From Bacillus cereus ATCC 14579 (lineage in GTDB: Bacteria; Bacillota; Bacilli; Bacillales; Bacillaceae_G): a DNA stretch of 64,000 bases. The notes under the pieces were generated by a model. The model saw only the letters and a list, made by a program, of their open reading frames with translations. It was not told the DNA's origin and did no database searches. Positions 44,052 through 54,026 of the stretch are shown piece by piece. Numbering within the stretch: the first letter of the stretch is position 1; every line of letters begins with the position of its first letter. The stretch spans positions 1,218,501-1,282,500 of the forward strand of contig NC_004722.1 of assembly GCF_000007825.1 (NCBI RefSeq). The letters are read 5' to 3'. Made by a program: the position numbers and the translations under genes.

Positions 44052-45419
44052 ATGAGTATTTCCTCTATTGTAAGTAGGCAAAAGGAATATTTTTTAAAAG
44101 GGCATACGAGAAGCATCGAAATGCGAAAGAATAATTTGAAGAAGCTTTATGAAGGCATTCAGCATTTTGAAGAAGAAATATTTCAGGCATTGAAATTAGA
44201 TTTAAATAAGTCAGTTCACGAGTCGTTTACAACGGAAGTTGGATATGTATTAAAAGAAATTTCCTTTCAATTGAAACATATTTCATCGTGGAGTAAACCG
44301 AAACGAGTTCGAACAGCACTTACTCATTTGGGATCAAAAGGAAAAGTAGTGCCAGAACCGTATGGTGTGACGCTTATTATTGCACCGTGGAACTATCCTT
44401 TTCAATTAGCAATTGCACCACTTGTAGGAGCACTGGCAGCTGGAAATACAATCGTTTTAAAGCCGTCAGAGTTAACACCAAGCGTTTCAAAAGTGCTTAA
44501 GAGAATGTTAGATGAATTATTCCCAGAAGAGCTTGTAGCGGTAGTAGAAGGTGGCGTTGAAGAGAGTACATCTTTGCTGAGGGAACCGTTTGATTATATT
44601 TTCTTTACTGGTAGTGTTGGCGTTGGAAAAGTTGTAATGGAAGCAGCAGCGAAGCAGTTGACGCCACTCACTTTAGAACTTGGCGGGAAAAGTCCTTGTA
44701 TTGTACATAAAGATGCAAAGATAGAGATGACAGCAAGAAGAATTGTTTGGGGTAAGTTTTTAAATGCGGGGCAGACGTGTGTAGCGCCTGATTATATGTA
44801 TGTGCATTCTTCCGTGAAAGAAAAGCTAATTGAGGCACTGCGACATGAAATTATAGAGCAGTATAGTAAAGAACCTTTGCAAAATGAAAATTATGTGCGT
44901 ATTGTAAGTGAGCGCCATTTCGAACGATTATGTGGATTTTTACAAGATGGTCAAGTCGTAATTGGTGGAAACTATAAGAAAGATACATTACATATTGAAC
45001 CGACAGTACTAGCGGATATTACATGGAAAGATACTGTTATGGAAGATGAAATTTTTGGTCCGATTTTACCAATCATAGAGTACGACAACATAGAAGATGT
45101 AATTGGCACAATCCAGCAACATCCGAAGCCGTTAGCGTTATATGTATTTTCTGAAGATAAAGAAGTACAAAAGAAAGTGACGAGTAATATTTCATATGGT
45201 GGAGGCTGTATTAATGATGTTGTCTATCATCTTGCCACGCCATATTTACCTTTTGGGGGTGTTGGAAGTAGTGGATTAGGGGGTTATCATGGGAAAGAAA
45301 GTTTTCGGACTTTTTCACATTATAAAAGCATTTTAGCCCAATCTACAGCATTCGACATGAAAATTCGTTACTCTTCTACAAAAAGTGCTTTAAAATTCAT
45401 ACGAAAGTTGTTAAAATGA
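44052..45419 (+). CDS. aldehyde dehydrogenase (class 3 / YwdH-like)
   Basis: 455 residues, the short length of the class 3, membrane-associated fatty-aldehyde type rather than about 490. NAD-binding FFTGSVGVGKVVMEAAAKQL, general-base Glu in LELGGKSP and nucleophile Cys in NAGQTCVAPDY. Further conserved EEIFGPILPI and PFGGVGSSGLGGYHGKESF. It oxidises aldehydes to acids with NAD(P). The C-terminus is basic and hydrophobic, maybe for membrane contact. It has its own terminator and no obvious operon. Confidence 0.92.
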   Translation: MSISSIVSRQKEYFLKGHTRSIEMRKNNLKKLYEGIQHFEEEIFQALKLDLNKSVHESFTTEVGYVLKEISFQLKHISSWSKPKRVRTALTHLGSKGKVVPEPYGVTLIIAPWNYPFQLAIAPLVGALAAGNTIVLKPSELTPSVSKVLKRMLDELFPEELVAVVEGGVEESTSLLREPFDYIFFTGSVGVGKVVMEAAAKQLTPLTLELGGKSPCIVHKDAKIEMTARRIVWGKFLNAGQTCVAPDYMYVHSSVKEKLIEALRHEIIEQYSKEPLQNENYVRIVSERHFERLCGFLQDGQVVIGGNYKKDTLHIEPTVLADITWKDTVMEDEIFGPILPIIEYDNIEDVIGTIQQHPKPLALYVFSEDKEVQKKVTSNISYGGGCINDVVYHLATPYLPFGGVGSSGLGGYHGKESFRTFSHYKSILAQSTAFDMKIRYSSTKSALKFIRKLLK

Positions 45420-45456
45420 TGATGGTGTTTATCAGTAGGCGTAGCCGTATGATAAT

Positions 45457-45483
45457 AGCCCCTTCGCAATGGAAGGGGTTTTT
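45457..45483 (+). terminator. terminator of the aldehyde dehydrogenase gene
   Basis: CCCCTTC / GAAGGGG hairpin followed by TTTTT. Confidence 0.85.
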
Positions 45484-45659
45484 CTGTTCGACGTTATGTA
45501 TCATGCGAAAATGAATCAAACATACTACATAAAGAATAGAAACGAACGCTTGTTAAATAACCATTTTTGTTTGGATCGAAACAAAAAAATAGTCTATAGA
45601 ACATAAATATTTATTCATGAATATAAAAATTTAAAATTTAAGGTAGATAGGACGGGAAA

Positions 45660-46643
45660 ATGAAAAAGATTATTAAAGTTGAAGCAGTTGAAAAACATTT
45701 TGGAAATCAAGTGATTATCCCACCTCTTTCTTTAGATATTAAAGAGGGAGAGTTTTTAACAATTTTAGGGCCGAGTGGCTGCGGGAAAACGACTTTACTT
45801 CGTATGATCGCAGGATTTGAAACTCCAACTAAAGGGAATCTTTTATTAGATGATGAAAGAATTAACGATTTGCCGCCATATAAGCGTCATATGAACCTAG
45901 TGTTCCAACATTACGCACTATTCCCACATATGACAGTAGAGAAGAATATTTGTTTTGGTATGAAAATGCAGAAAGTATCAGCAGCAGAGCAGAAAGAGCG
46001 TGCTGAAGAGGCAATGCGTTTAACGCAGTTACTTGAGTTCCGTAATCGTAAACCTGCGAAGCTTTCTGGTGGACAACAGCAGCGTGTTGCAATTGCAAGA
46101 GCGATTGTAAATAATCCGCGTGTATTACTATTAGATGAGCCACTTGGAGCGCTTGACTTTAAGTTACGAAAAGACTTGCAACGTGAATTGAAAAACTTAC
46201 AACGTAATTTAGGAATTACGTTCATATACGTAACGCACGATCAAGAAGAAGCAATGAGCATGAGCGATCGTATTGTCGTTATGAATAAAGGACATATCGA
46301 ACAAATCGGAACGCCGAAAGAAATTTATAATAAGCCGAAAACATTGTTCGTTGCGACATTCATCGGTGAAAATAATATTGTGAAGAACGGGGAAGGCTAT
46401 GTAGCAATTCGCCCTGAAAATGTAAAAGTACGTTCGGTTGAAGAACCAATTTTAAAAGAATACCATCTTGGACATATTGAAGATATTGAGTTTGTCGGAA
46501 ATATGGAGAAGCTTTATGTACGTGATGAGAAAACATCAGAATTACTAATGGCATATCAAACTGCTGAAGAGGCAGCGCAGTGGAGCATTGGAGATAATGT
46601 ATATGTAGGCTGGGAGCAAGAGGACGAGGTGACCTTAAATTGA
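45660..46643 (+). CDS. potA: spermidine/putrescine ABC transporter ATPase
   Basis: 327 residues. Walker A GPSGCGKTT (near 37-45), Q-loop VFQHYALFPHM, signature LSGGQQQRVAIARA, Walker B VLLLDEPLGALD, H-loop YVTHDQEEAMSMSDR, then a C-terminal TOBE-type domain with AIRPENVKV. First gene of potABCD. It energises uptake of polyamines. The stop overlaps the potB start by 4 bases. Confidence 0.95.
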   Translation: MKKIIKVEAVEKHFGNQVIIPPLSLDIKEGEFLTILGPSGCGKTTLLRMIAGFETPTKGNLLLDDERINDLPPYKRHMNLVFQHYALFPHMTVEKNICFGMKMQKVSAAEQKERAEEAMRLTQLLEFRNRKPAKLSGGQQQRVAIARAIVNNPRVLLLDEPLGALDFKLRKDLQRELKNLQRNLGITFIYVTHDQEEAMSMSDRIVVMNKGHIEQIGTPKEIYNKPKTLFVATFIGENNIVKNGEGYVAIRPENVKVRSVEEPILKEYHLGHIEDIEFVGNMEKLYVRDEKTSELLMAYQTAEEAAQWSIGDNVYVGWEQEDEVTLN

Positions 46644-47488
46644 AAAAAGGGAAATTACTCGCACTACCTACAGTCGCGTGGCTGTTAATTTTCTTCCTAA
46701 TCCCGCTCGTATTCGTATTAGGATTCGCCTTCATGCAGCGCGGAGCTTACGGGACAGTAGAAATGCAATTTACGCTGGAGAATATATCCCGTGTATTTGA
46801 TCCATTGTACTTAGGAACGTTATGGGAAACTGTTAAGATCGCAGTTATTACAACAGTAATATGTTTATTAATTGGTTATCCGTTTGCGTATACAATTACA
46901 ATTGTTGACCGCAAATACCGCTCTATTCTTTTATTATTGGCAACGATCCCGTTTTGGATTAACTTTCTTGTTCGTTCATACGCATGGATTGTTATTTTAC
47001 GTTCACAAGGTCTTGTGAATACGTTGTTATTAAAGCTTGGCATTATTAGTGAACCGTTAAATTTATTATATAATACTCCTTCTGTAATACTCGGAATGGT
47101 CTATTCTTTATTACCATTTATGATTTTACCAGTGTATGCAGCAATTGAGCAGCTGGATAAGCGTAAGCTAGAAGCGGCTTATGATTTAGGAGCAACACCA
47201 ATAAAGGCATTTTGGAATATAACAGTGCCGATGACGATGTCAGGAATTGCGACTGGTTCTATTTTAGTATTCGTTTCTTCTATCGGAATGTTTGTTGTAT
47301 CAGACGTGATGGGCGGATCGAAAGTAGCATTAATCGGAAACGTTATTCAAAATCAATTCTTAGGTGCACGTGACTGGCCGTTTGGATCTGCGTTATCGAT
47401 TATCGTTGTTCTATTCTCTGTTCTGTTAATTTACTTATATTATCGTGCAACGAAAGTATATAAATATAATGAGAACGGAGGGGAATAG
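46640..47488 (+). CDS. potB: spermidine/putrescine permease PotB
   Basis: 282 residues, TTG start overlapping the potA stop (ATTGA). Six membrane segments; the cytoplasmic EAA loop that contacts PotA reads EAAYDLGATPIKAFWNITVPM. Forms the channel with PotC. Translational coupling to potA is clear. Confidence 0.94.
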   Translation: MKKGKLLALPTVAWLLIFFLIPLVFVLGFAFMQRGAYGTVEMQFTLENISRVFDPLYLGTLWETVKIAVITTVICLLIGYPFAYTITIVDRKYRSILLLLATIPFWINFLVRSYAWIVILRSQGLVNTLLLKLGIISEPLNLLYNTPSVILGMVYSLLPFMILPVYAAIEQLDKRKLEAAYDLGATPIKAFWNITVPMTMSGIATGSILVFVSSIGMFVVSDVMGGSKVALIGNVIQNQFLGARDWPFGSALSIIVVLFSVLLIYLYYRATKVYKYNENGGE

Positions 47489-47494
47489 GCAAAG

Positions 47495-48295
47495 ATGAAG
47501 AAGTTTTTAGTTTCTTATTCTTGGTTAATTTTGTTATTCTTGTATTTTCCAATGATGGTTTTAATGGTCTATTCTTTCAACGACTCTCGCATTAATGCGG
47601 AGTGGGAAGGTTTTACATTCCATTGGTATACAGATTTATTTCAAAAACAAGATGTTATTGATGCATTTGTAAATAGTATTACGATTGCAGTTATAACAAC
47701 GATTGTGACAACGGTACTTGGTGTATTCTTTGCAATTGCTTTACATCGTTATAAATATCGTTTCGAAGGGGCTATTAATGGCCTTGTATATTTACCAATT
47801 TTAATTCCTGATATTTTAATGGGATTATCTTTACTAATTCTTTTCAGTCAGTTAGGAATGGAACTTGGACAAACAACGATTATTATTGCACATATTACAT
47901 TTAGTATTTCGTTTGTTGTTGTTATTTTAGCTGCGCGTCTTTCAAGTATGGGACGTGACTTAGAAGAAGCTGCAAATGATCTAGGAGCAACACCTTGGCA
48001 AACGTTTCGTTATGTAACGTTCCCAGCAATTGCACCGGGAGTTATTTCGGCAGCATTATTAACATTCACATTATCAATTGATGATTTTGTAATTAGTTTC
48101 TTCGTATCAGGACCAGGATCAACAACATTGCCACTATACATTTACAGTATGGTTAAGCGCGGAGTATCACCAGAAATTAATGCTCTTTCTACAATTTTAA
48201 TTGTTGCTATTGTAGGATTAATGGTTTTATCTGAAATCTTCCGGAACAAAGGTGCAGATGGTGAAGAAAACTCTGGAGGACACCTTCCTTTATAA
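47495..48295 (+). CDS. potC: spermidine/putrescine permease PotC
   Basis: 266 residues, six membrane segments, EAA loop EEAANDLGATPWQTFRYVTFPA. Starts 6 bases after potB. Partner of PotB in the membrane. Confidence 0.94.
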   Translation: MKKFLVSYSWLILLFLYFPMMVLMVYSFNDSRINAEWEGFTFHWYTDLFQKQDVIDAFVNSITIAVITTIVTTVLGVFFAIALHRYKYRFEGAINGLVYLPILIPDILMGLSLLILFSQLGMELGQTTIIIAHITFSISFVVVILAARLSSMGRDLEEAANDLGATPWQTFRYVTFPAIAPGVISAALLTFTLSIDDFVISFFVSGPGSTTLPLYIYSMVKRGVSPEINALSTILIVAIVGLMVLSEIFRNKGADGEENSGGHLPL

Positions 48296-48333
48296 TACGA
48301 ACGATATAGAAAGTACAAGGGGGTAATAAACCG

Positions 48334-49383
48334 ATGAAATTAATGAAAAGAATAGCTGGCGCAGCAATTAGCTTTAGCCTTGTTGCTGGTGTGCTTGCTG
48401 GTTGTGGTGAAAAGAAAGAAGAATTAAATATTTATAGTTGGGCTGACAATTTTGATGAGCAAGTGCTAAAAGATTTTGAAAAGAAGTATAATGTGAAAAT
48501 TAACTATGACAAGTACGCAAGTAATGAAGAAATGCTTGCGAAATTACAAGCTGGTGGCGCAAAGTATGACTTAATTCAGCCGTCGGATTACATGGTTAAA
48601 ACAATGGCGAAAATGGACTTATTAGCTCCGTTAGATAAAAAGAATATCCCGAATATCGAAAATATGGTTTCTAATTTTAAAACACCTGCGTTTGATCCAG
48701 AGAATAAATATTCTTTAGTGTACACTTGGGGTGTAACAGGGATTGCATACAATAAAAAGTATGTGAAAGAAGCACCTACAAGCTGGGCGGACTTATGGAA
48801 TGAGAAATATAAAGGACATGTAACGTTACTGAACGATTCTCGTGAAGTATTAGGAGTGGGTCTTAAGAAGCACGGGTTCTCAAACAGTACGAAAGACGAT
48901 GCACAATTAAAGACAGCAGCAGATGATTTAAAGAAGCTGCTTCCAAACTTATTAGCATTTGATACAGATAACATTAAACAAAAATTCATTACAGAAGATG
49001 CTTGGATCGGAACAGTTTGGTCTGGAGATGCAGCATTTATCGCAAAAGATAATAAAGATGTAGAATATGTTGTACCAAAAGAAGGCGGCACAATTTGGGC
49101 TGATACGTTAGCAATTCCAAAAGGTGCAAAACATAAAGAGCTTGCTGAGAAATTTATGAACTACTTACTAGATGAAAAAGTAAGTGTGAAAAACTACGAG
49201 TCAATTGGTTACAGTAATCCAAATGAAAAAGCTCATCCTCTTCATAGTAAAGAATACCGTGATAATCACATGATTTTCTTAACGAAAGAAGAGTTAGATC
49301 GTACAGAATGGCTTGTTGATGTAGACGATAAGTTAAAAGACTATGATCGTTACTGGACAGAGCTAAAAACAAAAGGTAAATAA
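48334..49383 (+). CDS. potD: spermidine/putrescine-binding lipoprotein PotD
   Basis: 349 residues. Lipoprotein signal with lipobox LAGC at about 20-23, then the periplasmic-binding fold starting EELNIYSWADNFDEQVLKDF, typical of PotD/PotF. Captures polyamines outside the cell and hands them to PotBC. ATG after AAGGGGGTAA, 38 bases from potC; last gene of the operon, followed by a terminator. Confidence 0.94.
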   Translation: MKLMKRIAGAAISFSLVAGVLAGCGEKKEELNIYSWADNFDEQVLKDFEKKYNVKINYDKYASNEEMLAKLQAGGAKYDLIQPSDYMVKTMAKMDLLAPLDKKNIPNIENMVSNFKTPAFDPENKYSLVYTWGVTGIAYNKKYVKEAPTSWADLWNEKYKGHVTLLNDSREVLGVGLKKHGFSNSTKDDAQLKTAADDLKKLLPNLLAFDTDNIKQKFITEDAWIGTVWSGDAAFIAKDNKDVEYVVPKEGGTIWADTLAIPKGAKHKELAEKFMNYLLDEKVSVKNYESIGYSNPNEKAHPLHSKEYRDNHMIFLTKEELDRTEWLVDVDDKLKDYDRYWTELKTKGK

Positions 49384-49389
49384 GCAAGG

Positions 49390-49423
49390 AAATGCGGTTT
49401 CTAAAGTAGAAATCGCATTTTTT
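49390..49423 (+). terminator. terminator of potABCD
   Basis: AAATGCGGTTTCTA / TAGAAATCGCATTT hairpin and T-run. Confidence 0.9.
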
Positions 49424-49442
49424 CATAGTAGGAGGAAATCGT

Positions 49443-50090
49443 TTGAAGAAGAAGTTACATCAGTATGAGGTAATGTGTATCGGTTTGTTATTTGCTGTAT
49501 TTGGTATTGTTGCTTGGCGCGTACATGCAGGTGGCGTTACAGTGATGGATACATATGTCCGTGGATTAGTAAGAGGGCTACAAACGGAAAGTTCGCTTAC
49601 ATTTTTCTCGTACTTTACAAAATTGGGATCAGCAATTGGGATAGTCGCTACGCTCGTTATAAGTTTGCTTGTTTTTTGGAAGAAGCGTTATTATGCTGCG
49701 ATGATTGTATATCCAATGGGAATTTTAATAACACATCTTGTGAATAAAGGGATAAAAGAGATTGTAAAGAGAGAACGTCCGTCATTAAATGAAGCGCTAG
49801 ATGCACTTGGGTATAGTTTTCCTAGTGGACATGCAATGTTATCGATTATGACATTTGGATTTCTTACTTATATCATTGCTGCTAATTTGAAAAGCGTAGC
49901 TGGGAAATGTGTCACAACGATTTTGATGGGTATAGTAATTCTATCGATTGGATTAAGTAGAGTCATTTTAAATGTACATTACCCAACTGATATTTTAGCT
50001 GGTTACTGCGTAGGTGGTATTTTGTTAATTATCGCGATTTACTACCATCGTTTACTTACTGAGAGATTAGGGCTTAATAAAGAGAGATAG
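49443..50090 (+). CDS. PAP2-family membrane phosphatase
   Basis: 215 residues, TTG start with AGGAGG upstream. Five or six membrane segments. The three PAP2 signatures are present: KEIVKRERPS, YSFPSGHAM and SRVILNVHYPTDILAGY. Members dephosphorylate undecaprenyl pyrophosphate or phosphatidic/phosphatidylglycerol phosphates on the outer membrane face. Which one is not decided by sequence. Confidence 0.9.
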   Translation: MKKKLHQYEVMCIGLLFAVFGIVAWRVHAGGVTVMDTYVRGLVRGLQTESSLTFFSYFTKLGSAIGIVATLVISLLVFWKKRYYAAMIVYPMGILITHLVNKGIKEIVKRERPSLNEALDALGYSFPSGHAMLSIMTFGFLTYIIAANLKSVAGKCVTTILMGIVILSIGLSRVILNVHYPTDILAGYCVGGILLIIAIYYHRLLTERLGLNKER

Positions 50091-50092
50091 AA

Positions 50093-50136
50093 AAACGTCT
50101 GGAAAAACTATTATTATAGTTTTTCCAGACGTTTTT
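50093..50136 (+). terminator. terminator of the PAP2 gene
   Basis: Long perfect stem AACGTCTGGAAAAACTAT and its complement around TAT, then a T-run. Confidence 0.93.
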
Positions 50137-50200
50137 TGTTTATATCAAGATGTGATACAGTATAAGTGACAATTGAATTATGTAAAGTAGGTGAAAATGT

Positions 50201-52393
50201 GTGAAGACAAATGTACATAAAGTTGATAAGTGGGGGAAGTTAGGAGCCTTTTTGTATCAGTTTCGTTATACAGTAATTGTAGCGTTACTGTTGCTCGCAA
50301 TCGCACTTGGGATTTTTGCTCCAAAGCTACCGGGAGTATTAGGTGGTGACGGTTTCCAAACGGAAGGCGACTATCAAAAAACGAAAGAAATTTTAGATAA
50401 AGATTTTAAGAAGTCTCAAGATACGCTGCTGCTCGTTTTTGAGAAAAATAAAGATGCTTCGCATGAGGAATTTAAAAAGCGAATAAATGAAATTGTAAAG
50501 AATGTTCAAGAGAAAGAGAACTATGAATCTTTCCATCACCCAATCCAAAATAAAGAAATGCTACAAGATGACATCGGCTATGCGACAATTTTATTTTCCG
50601 GGAAAACAAATAAGGAACGAATGGAAAAGACATTACAATTTGCTGATGAGATTGAGAAAGAAAGTAATATAGCATTAAAAGTAACACCTACAGGGTTTCC
50701 GAAAATTAATAAAGAGATTAATGAAAGAACGCAAAATGATTTAAAAGTAGCAGAGATGATTGGATTACCAATTGCGTTTCTTGTATTACTATTTTCGTTT
50801 GGTAGCCTTTTGGCATCAATTTTACCGATTTTGAATGGGGCGCTTAGTGTTATTAGTACGATGGGTATATTGTATTTCATCGGTGTTGATAAAGAACTAT
50901 CTATTTTCGTGTTAAACGTTGCACCGATGATTGGACTTGCATTATCTATTGATTTTGCGCTATTATTTGTGAACCGTTTTCGAGAGGAAGTTGCTAAACG
51001 AACGGTAAAAGAAGCGATAGCAATTACATATCAAACGGCAGGACGTGCGATTGTATTTTCAGGATTATGCGTATTTGTTGGGTTATCCGGTTTGTTTTTC
51101 TTTAAGATAGATTATATTCAATCTGTCGCGATTAGCGGAATGATTGTTGTCATTATGAGTATTTTATTCTCACTCACACTTCTTCCAGCACTATTATCGT
51201 TAATCGGTAAAAGAATATTAAAAAAGAATCAAGTAGCACATACGCCGGCAAAAGCATGGCGTAAATTTGCAAAATTTGTGATGAAACATCCAATTGCAAT
51301 GATTATTGTTGTTACAACATTTATTGTTATTTGCTTATTACCGTTACGTACAGCTAATTTGCAGTTCCCTGGTGTTGAAGCTTTACCTGAAAAGAGTGAT
51401 ACAAGGATTGCATATGAAAAGTATGAAGAAGCATTTAATGAAACTGTCAAAACACACGCTGATGTTACGTTAGTTGTAGAGACGAAAAAAGATATGAAAG
51501 AAAAAGAAAGTCTACAAAAGATAGAAGAAGTCGTTCAAAAGTTAAAAGGTGATAAGAAAGTACATGAAGTAAGAAGTTTATACGACGGGTTAACTGGAAT
51601 GAAAGCAGATCAAGTTGTTGGAATGTTGCAGTCGCCAGAATCAGCGAAACTAGCTCCTGTATTTGAAGCATACACGCAAGGGAATAAGACGACGATAGAA
51701 ATATTTTTGAAAACAAAACCACGTACAGAGACTGCAAAACAGTGGGTACGTGACTTTAAAAAGAACTATAAAGAAACGGATGTTACGTATTATCTAGGCG
51801 GAATGACGACGTTTCAACAAGAATTAGAAGATGAAATTAAAGATAAAGTTGTAATTGGTATGTCTGTTATATTTGGATCGACCTTTGTTATATTATTATT
51901 TGCATTCCGATCTATACTCATTCCAATTAAGGCAATTGTTATGAATATACTTAGTTTAAGTGCAACCATTGGAATTGTTGTTTGGTTATTTGAAGGTGGT
52001 CATTTCGGTTTAGAAGCAAGTCCGGTTCTGTTTGTCTTACCAATCTTCATTTTTGGCCTCGTATTTGGGCTTAGTATGGATTATGAAGTATTTCTTATTT
52101 CACGTATTCATGAGCTCTATGAAGAAACAGGAGATAACGATCAAGCAACGTTAGAAGGGCTCGTTTCAACAAGTAGAATCATTACCTCAGCTGCTTTAAT
52201 AATGATTGTTGTAACTGGTGCATTCGCATTTACTGATATTTTACCAGTAAAGCAGATGGGTCTTGGCGTTGCATTAGCAATATTTCTTGATGCAACAATT
52301 ATTCGTCTTATGCTCGTACCAAGCTTAATGAAGTTATTTGGAGACTGGAACTGGTGGTTACCATTTCGAAAAAAACGAGAAAAATCATCGTAA
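50201..52393 (+). CDS. MMPL/RND-family transporter, YdfJ-like
   Basis: 730 residues, GTG start. Two homologous halves, each with one membrane helix, an extracytoplasmic domain (about 45-180 and 395-540) and a bundle of five helices. MMPL motifs include ALSIDFALLFVNRFREE in the first half and FGLSMDYEVFLISRIHE in the second, with the conserved Asp-Tyr/Phe proton-relay region. Bacillus YdfJ-type members export lipids or drugs; the substrate is unknown. No regulator is adjacent. Confidence 0.9.
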   Translation: MKTNVHKVDKWGKLGAFLYQFRYTVIVALLLLAIALGIFAPKLPGVLGGDGFQTEGDYQKTKEILDKDFKKSQDTLLLVFEKNKDASHEEFKKRINEIVKNVQEKENYESFHHPIQNKEMLQDDIGYATILFSGKTNKERMEKTLQFADEIEKESNIALKVTPTGFPKINKEINERTQNDLKVAEMIGLPIAFLVLLFSFGSLLASILPILNGALSVISTMGILYFIGVDKELSIFVLNVAPMIGLALSIDFALLFVNRFREEVAKRTVKEAIAITYQTAGRAIVFSGLCVFVGLSGLFFFKIDYIQSVAISGMIVVIMSILFSLTLLPALLSLIGKRILKKNQVAHTPAKAWRKFAKFVMKHPIAMIIVVTTFIVICLLPLRTANLQFPGVEALPEKSDTRIAYEKYEEAFNETVKTHADVTLVVETKKDMKEKESLQKIEEVVQKLKGDKKVHEVRSLYDGLTGMKADQVVGMLQSPESAKLAPVFEAYTQGNKTTIEIFLKTKPRTETAKQWVRDFKKNYKETDVTYYLGGMTTFQQELEDEIKDKVVIGMSVIFGSTFVILLFAFRSILIPIKAIVMNILSLSATIGIVVWLFEGGHFGLEASPVLFVLPIFIFGLVFGLSMDYEVFLISRIHELYEETGDNDQATLEGLVSTSRIITSAALIMIVVTGAFAFTDILPVKQMGLGVALAIFLDATIIRLMLVPSLMKLFGDWNWWLPFRKKREKSS

Positions 52394-52424
52394 AAAATGC
52401 TCATCAATATGATGAGCATTTTTT
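52392..52424 (+). terminator. terminator of the MMPL gene
   Basis: AAAAAATGCTCATCA / TGATGAGCATTTTT, overlapping the stop region. Confidence 0.9.
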
Positions 52425-52494
52425 ATGAATAGCAAAGCCTACATTTTGCAAATAGTATGTGATAAGAACATTACATAATAAGTAGGTGAAGGCA

Positions 52495-52911
52495 ATGTTT
52501 CGTTATTTTAAGTTTAAGTTAAATGATACAGTACAGTTTGCCGAGAACGATGGGCATATGTATCGCATTGTCGGTTATCGGTTAGAAAAAGGATTTTATC
52601 CAAAAGATGAATGGACTCATATCATTTATGAACTACTTAGAGAATTTGACGGGTATACGATGGATGCAGAAGAGGAAGAACTTGTAAAGGTCGTTCAAGT
52701 AGAGGATGAGTATTACAAAATACAAGAAGTATCAGGTTATCGCTATCCAGTAAAAATGAAACAAAAACAACAAGTGATGAAAATAGAAAAGATGGACGAT
52801 TTATTAGATGCTTACAATGATTATAAAAGGTTGGCGGATTTCTTTAAGGATTTATTGTATGTACAAAAAGTTGAAGAAGTATTGTTAGAAATGAAAAGAC
52901 TTAGAGCTTGA
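52495..52911 (+). CDS. hypothetical cytosolic protein
   Basis: 138 residues from ATG 52495. N-terminal half is beta-rich (FKFKLNDTVQFAENDGHMYRIVGYRLEK looks like an SH3-like or KOW-like barrel), C-terminal half helical and charged. Unknown function; conserved-looking codon use. Terminator after it. Confidence 0.6.
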   Translation: MFRYFKFKLNDTVQFAENDGHMYRIVGYRLEKGFYPKDEWTHIIYELLREFDGYTMDAEEEELVKVVQVEDEYYKIQEVSGYRYPVKMKQKQQVMKIEKMDDLLDAYNDYKRLADFFKDLLYVQKVEEVLLEMKRLRA

Positions 52912-52936
52912 GGGGCAGTTTATTATAAGACTGTCC
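52912..52936 (+). terminator. terminator
   Basis: GGGCAGT / ACTGTCC stem followed by TTTATTTTT. Confidence 0.75.
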
Positions 52937-53011
52937 TTTATTTTTGACGGTGCATCAAAGTGTGTTTTCCGTTACAATGAGAGAATCAATAGAAATAAGG
53001 TGATAAACAGT

Positions 53012-53935
53012 ATGGAAACAAAGAAAAAGGGTGAATGGTGTGAAATTACCGTTCCAGCTAAATGGAATGGTATAAGTATTGAATCGGTATTAAAAGTAGA
53101 ATGGGAAATACCGAAAAAGCTATTACATCAGCTTCGTATGGAAAAAGGTGTTACGGTTAACGGGGAACAAAGAAGATGGAATGAGCTTTTAAAAGAGAAC
53201 GATAAGTTACAAGTCCATATGTTTGCGGAGGAAGAGTACGGTGTAGATCCAGAATATGGTGAATTACATGTAGTATACGAAGATGATCACGTACTTATCG
53301 TAAATAAACCAGAGCAAATGGACACACACCCTGCTGAAAAAGGTGGAACCGGGACGCTTGCAAATCTTGTTGCTTTTCATTTTCAAATGCAAGGTTTAGA
53401 GACGAAGGTGCGTCATATTCATCGTTTAGATAAAGATACGACAGGTGGTGTCGTGTTTGCTAAGCATAGAATTGCTGGTTCAATTATGGATCGCTTATTA
53501 ATGGAAAGAAAAATTAAAAGAACGTACGCAGCGCTCGTTGAAGGGAAAGTAAAGAAGAAACAAGGAAAGATTGATGCTGCTATCGGAAGGGATCGCCATC
53601 ATGCTACAAGGCGTCGTATTTCTCCAAAAGGTGACCAAGCTATCACATATTATAAAGTAGAAAAGTATTTTAAGAAGCAAAACACGACTTTCGTAACGTT
53701 ACAATTAGAAACGGGTAGAACACATCAAATTCGTGTTCATATGAGTCATAATGGTAATCCATTAGTTGGGGATGTATTATATGGTGGACAAACAAAATAT
53801 ATGTCCAGTCAAGCATTGCATGCGATGAAGATACATTTCTTGCATCCAATTACGAAAGAAGCGATTGAAGTTGATGTGCCGTTTCCTACAAAGTTAAATA
53901 ATAAAATAAAAGAATTTCAAAAAGAAAATGCGTAA
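53012..53935 (+). CDS. RluA-family pseudouridine synthase
   Basis: 307 residues from ATG 53012 (AAGGTGAT upstream). N-terminal S4-like domain (about 1-75, LHQLRMEKGVTVNGE) then the RluA catalytic domain with the signature HRLDKDTTGGVVFAK, whose Asp is the nucleophile, and TGRTHQIRVHMSHNGNPLVGD. It converts uridine to pseudouridine in rRNA or tRNA; the target (RluC/RluD/YjbO/YlyB-like) cannot be told. Confidence 0.92.
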   Translation: METKKKGEWCEITVPAKWNGISIESVLKVEWEIPKKLLHQLRMEKGVTVNGEQRRWNELLKENDKLQVHMFAEEEYGVDPEYGELHVVYEDDHVLIVNKPEQMDTHPAEKGGTGTLANLVAFHFQMQGLETKVRHIHRLDKDTTGGVVFAKHRIAGSIMDRLLMERKIKRTYAALVEGKVKKKQGKIDAAIGRDRHHATRRRISPKGDQAITYYKVEKYFKKQNTTFVTLQLETGRTHQIRVHMSHNGNPLVGDVLYGGQTKYMSSQALHAMKIHFLHPITKEAIEVDVPFPTKLNNKIKEFQKENA

Positions 53936-54026
53936 AGTATAAGTTTTAACTTGAAAAAAGTAGATTTTTGCAGGGATTTCTCTAAAAGAAGCGAAGCCGT
54001 TAAGAGAAAAGAGAGGTGAGAATCAC